A DNA stretch of 7,179 nt from Deltaproteobacteria bacterium (GTDB taxonomy: Bacteria; Desulfobacterota; Deferrimicrobia; Deferrimicrobiales; Deferrimicrobiaceae): the NCBI GenBank assembly GCA_021802685.1, contig JAJZRM010000142.1, positions 1-7,179 of the forward strand, in the 5' to 3' direction. The notes below the pieces were generated by a model that was not told where the DNA came from, ran no database searches, and was given only the letters and a program-made list of their open reading frames with translations. Numbering within the stretch: the stretch's first letter is position 1; the number at the start of each line of letters is the position of its first letter. Both the position numbers and the translations under genes were made by a program. This document shows, piece by piece, positions 5,885 to 7,179 of this stretch.

Positions 5885-7179
5885 TTCCCGGGAGGCCCCG
5901 CGTTCCGGAGGACCTTCAGCTTCGCCGCCACTTCGTCCCGCTTCTCGTGCCCCTTGGCGATGGCGCGCTCGTACTGGGCGGCCGCATCCGCCTTCTTCCC
6001 CTGGGCCAGCAGGACGTCCCCCAGGTGCTCCAGGATGACGGGGTCGTCCGGGACGTACGACAGGGCCCGCCGAAGCGCCTCTTCCGCCCGCGGGTTGTCT
6101 CCCCTGCGGTGGTAAACCCAAGCCAGGCTGTCGATGAAGAAACCGTCCTCGGGGCGGATTTCCAGCGCCCGGAGGATCAACCGCTCGGCCTCGTCCAGCC
6201 GGATGTTCCGGTCCGCGAACGTATACCCGAGATAGTTGAGGGCGGTGGCGTGCTTCGGGTCGATGCGGATCACCGTTTCCATGGAGGAGATCACGTTGTC
6301 GAGGAGGCCCATCTTGTCGTAGATCACCCCGAGGGAGAACCACGCCCCGACGTTCCCCGGAGCCTTCCCGGTCGCCTCCGTAACGATGGACAAGGCCTCG
6401 TCGTACCGCTTCGCATCCTCCAGGAGCCCTCCGAGGAAGACCATCAGGTCGGCGTCGTCCGGGTATTTCGCCCGCAGTTGCCTCGCGACCTTGATCGCCT
6501 CGTCGGATTTTTTCAGCCGCGACAGGATCATCGCGATGCGCAGCTCCGCTTCCCGGTACAGGGGGGCGTCTTCCGGGACCAGGCGAAACGCCTCCATGGC
6601 TTCCTCCGCCGCCCCTTTCTCCTCGTACGCCGCCCCGAGGAAGAACCGGACCTGGGCGTTTCCCGGCTCCTCCCTCAAGACGAAGGTGAACTCGTCGATC
6701 GCGGCGTCGAACTGGTCGCGCTCCAGGTACAGGAGCCCCAGCTTCGACCGCACGTCCGTGCTGGTGGGGGAGAACTTCTTCAGCTCCTCGTACTGCCCCA
6801 CGGCCTGGTCGATCTTCTTCTCCCGGACGAGCACCCGCCCGAGGCGCTCCCGGGCGATCGTGTTGCCGGGCGAACTGTGCAGCGTCCGCCGGTACCGCTC
6901 CTCCGCCTCCGCGTTCCGGTCGAGGACCTCGAGGACGGATCCGGAATCGAGCAGCGCGGCGTCGAAGCCCGGGGCGATCTCCAGCGCCTTGTCGAAGTCG
7001 GCCAGCGCGGGATCGTATTTCTGCCCCGCCGCGCGGATCCGTCCGCGGTAGTAGTATCCGAGGTACGAATCTGGATTCTTCGCGATCAGGCCGCCGAGGA
7101 CTTCCTCCGCCCGGGGAAACCGCCCTTGCTCCGCATGGAGGGTGGCGAGGTGGAGGTACGCCTCCTCGTTTTCAGGGTC
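5881..7179 (-). CDS. Tetratricopeptide-repeat (TPR) protein (partial, N-terminus beyond right edge)
   Basis: The frame is open from the right edge to the TGA at 5883-5881, giving 432 visible residues; the true start lies outside. Almost the whole sequence is a run of about 12 TPR units of 33-36 residues. Each has the typical G/A-x-x-Y/L pattern in helix A, A-x-x-x-F/Y/L in helix B, and a proline at the turn (PDS, PGF, PGN, PTS, PGN, PDD, PGN, PKH, PED, PDD in order). The segment ATALNYLGYTFADRNIRLDEAERLILRALEI followed by IDSLAWVYHRRGD is a widely conserved form in proteobacterial envelope-associated TPR proteins. TPR arrays bind other proteins or peptides and carry no catalytic residues. An internal GTG at 6834 could be mistaken for the start, but repeats continue in frame upstream of it. 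The gene overlaps the LolB-like lipoprotein by four bases. Its partner and location are unknown; whether it has a signal peptide cannot be seen here. Confidence 0.92.
   Translation of the reverse strand, partial: DPENEEAYLHLATLHAEQGRFPRAEEVLGGLIAKNPDSYLGYYYRGRIRAAGQKYDPALADFDKALEIAPGFDAALLDSGSVLEVLDRNAEAEERYRRTLHSSPGNTIARERLGRVLVREKKIDQAVGQYEELKKFSPTSTDVRSKLGLLYLERDQFDAAIDEFTFVLREEPGNAQVRFFLGAAYEEKGAAEEAMEAFRLVPEDAPLYREAELRIAMILSRLKKSDEAIKVARQLRAKYPDDADLMVFLGGLLEDAKRYDEALSIVTEATGKAPGNVGAWFSLGVIYDKMGLLDNVISSMETVIRIDPKHATALNYLGYTFADRNIRLDEAERLILRALEIRPEDGFFIDSLAWVYHRRGDNPRAEEALRRALSYVPDDPVILEHLGDVLLAQGKKADAAAQYERAIAKGHEKRDEVAAKLKVLRNAGPPGK

Noticed and set aside
6386..7051. A 221-codon Ser/Arg-rich plus-strand open frame opposite the TPR gene
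   Set aside because: It is a shadow. The minus frame has about twelve well-formed TPR units without a break.
1..7179. Possible tRNA, riboswitch, terminator, CRISPR or new defence system
   Set aside because: No gap between genes exceeds 7 nt. I saw no evenly spaced direct repeats, no hairpin followed by a T-run in a gap, and no protein outside known transporter, TPR and lipoprotein families.

Overview
The window is GC-rich and fully coding, and every gene I accept is on the minus strand, so transcription runs from the right edge (7179) towards the left edge (1). The order in the direction of transcription is: a TPR-repeat protein (its N-terminus lies outside the window), a small LolB-like lipoprotein, and then a complete-looking peptide-type ABC importer. 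The importer consists of a lipoprotein substrate-binding protein (SBP_bac_5/DppA-OppA type), permease DppB, permease DppC, ATPase DppD and ATPase DppF. DppF is cut by the left edge before its C-terminal domain.

The genes are packed very tightly. TPR/lipoprotein overlap by GTGA, lipoprotein/SBP by ATGA, dppB/dppC by ATGA and dppD/dppF by TTGA. SBP to dppB leaves 7 nt and dppC to dppD leaves 5 nt. There is no non-coding gap where a promoter or terminator could sit, so this is best read as the middle of one translationally coupled operon, with its promoter to the right of the window and its terminator to the left. Two of the seven genes use non-ATG starts (GTG for the lipoprotein, TTG for dppF), which hides them or misplaces their starts in an ATG-biased ORF search.

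How it works together: the lipid-anchored binding protein captures a peptide-like solute in the periplasm and delivers it to the DppB-DppC channel, which the DppD-DppF ATPase pair drives. The TPR protein and LolB-like lipoprotein look like cell-envelope genes. The same kind of pair (a TPR protein followed by lolB) is known from other Proteobacteria next to ispE, but here it leads into a peptide importer instead.

Organism: two lipobox proteins, a LolB-like protein and high GC suggest a Gram-negative bacterium. The style of the genes recalls Deltaproteobacteria (Desulfobacterota, Geobacter-like relatives), but that is an impression and not demonstrated. I see no RNA gene, mobile element, CRISPR array or new defence-type system. 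The region is mostly ordinary; its main points of interest are the gene association and the coupled, alternative-start architecture.
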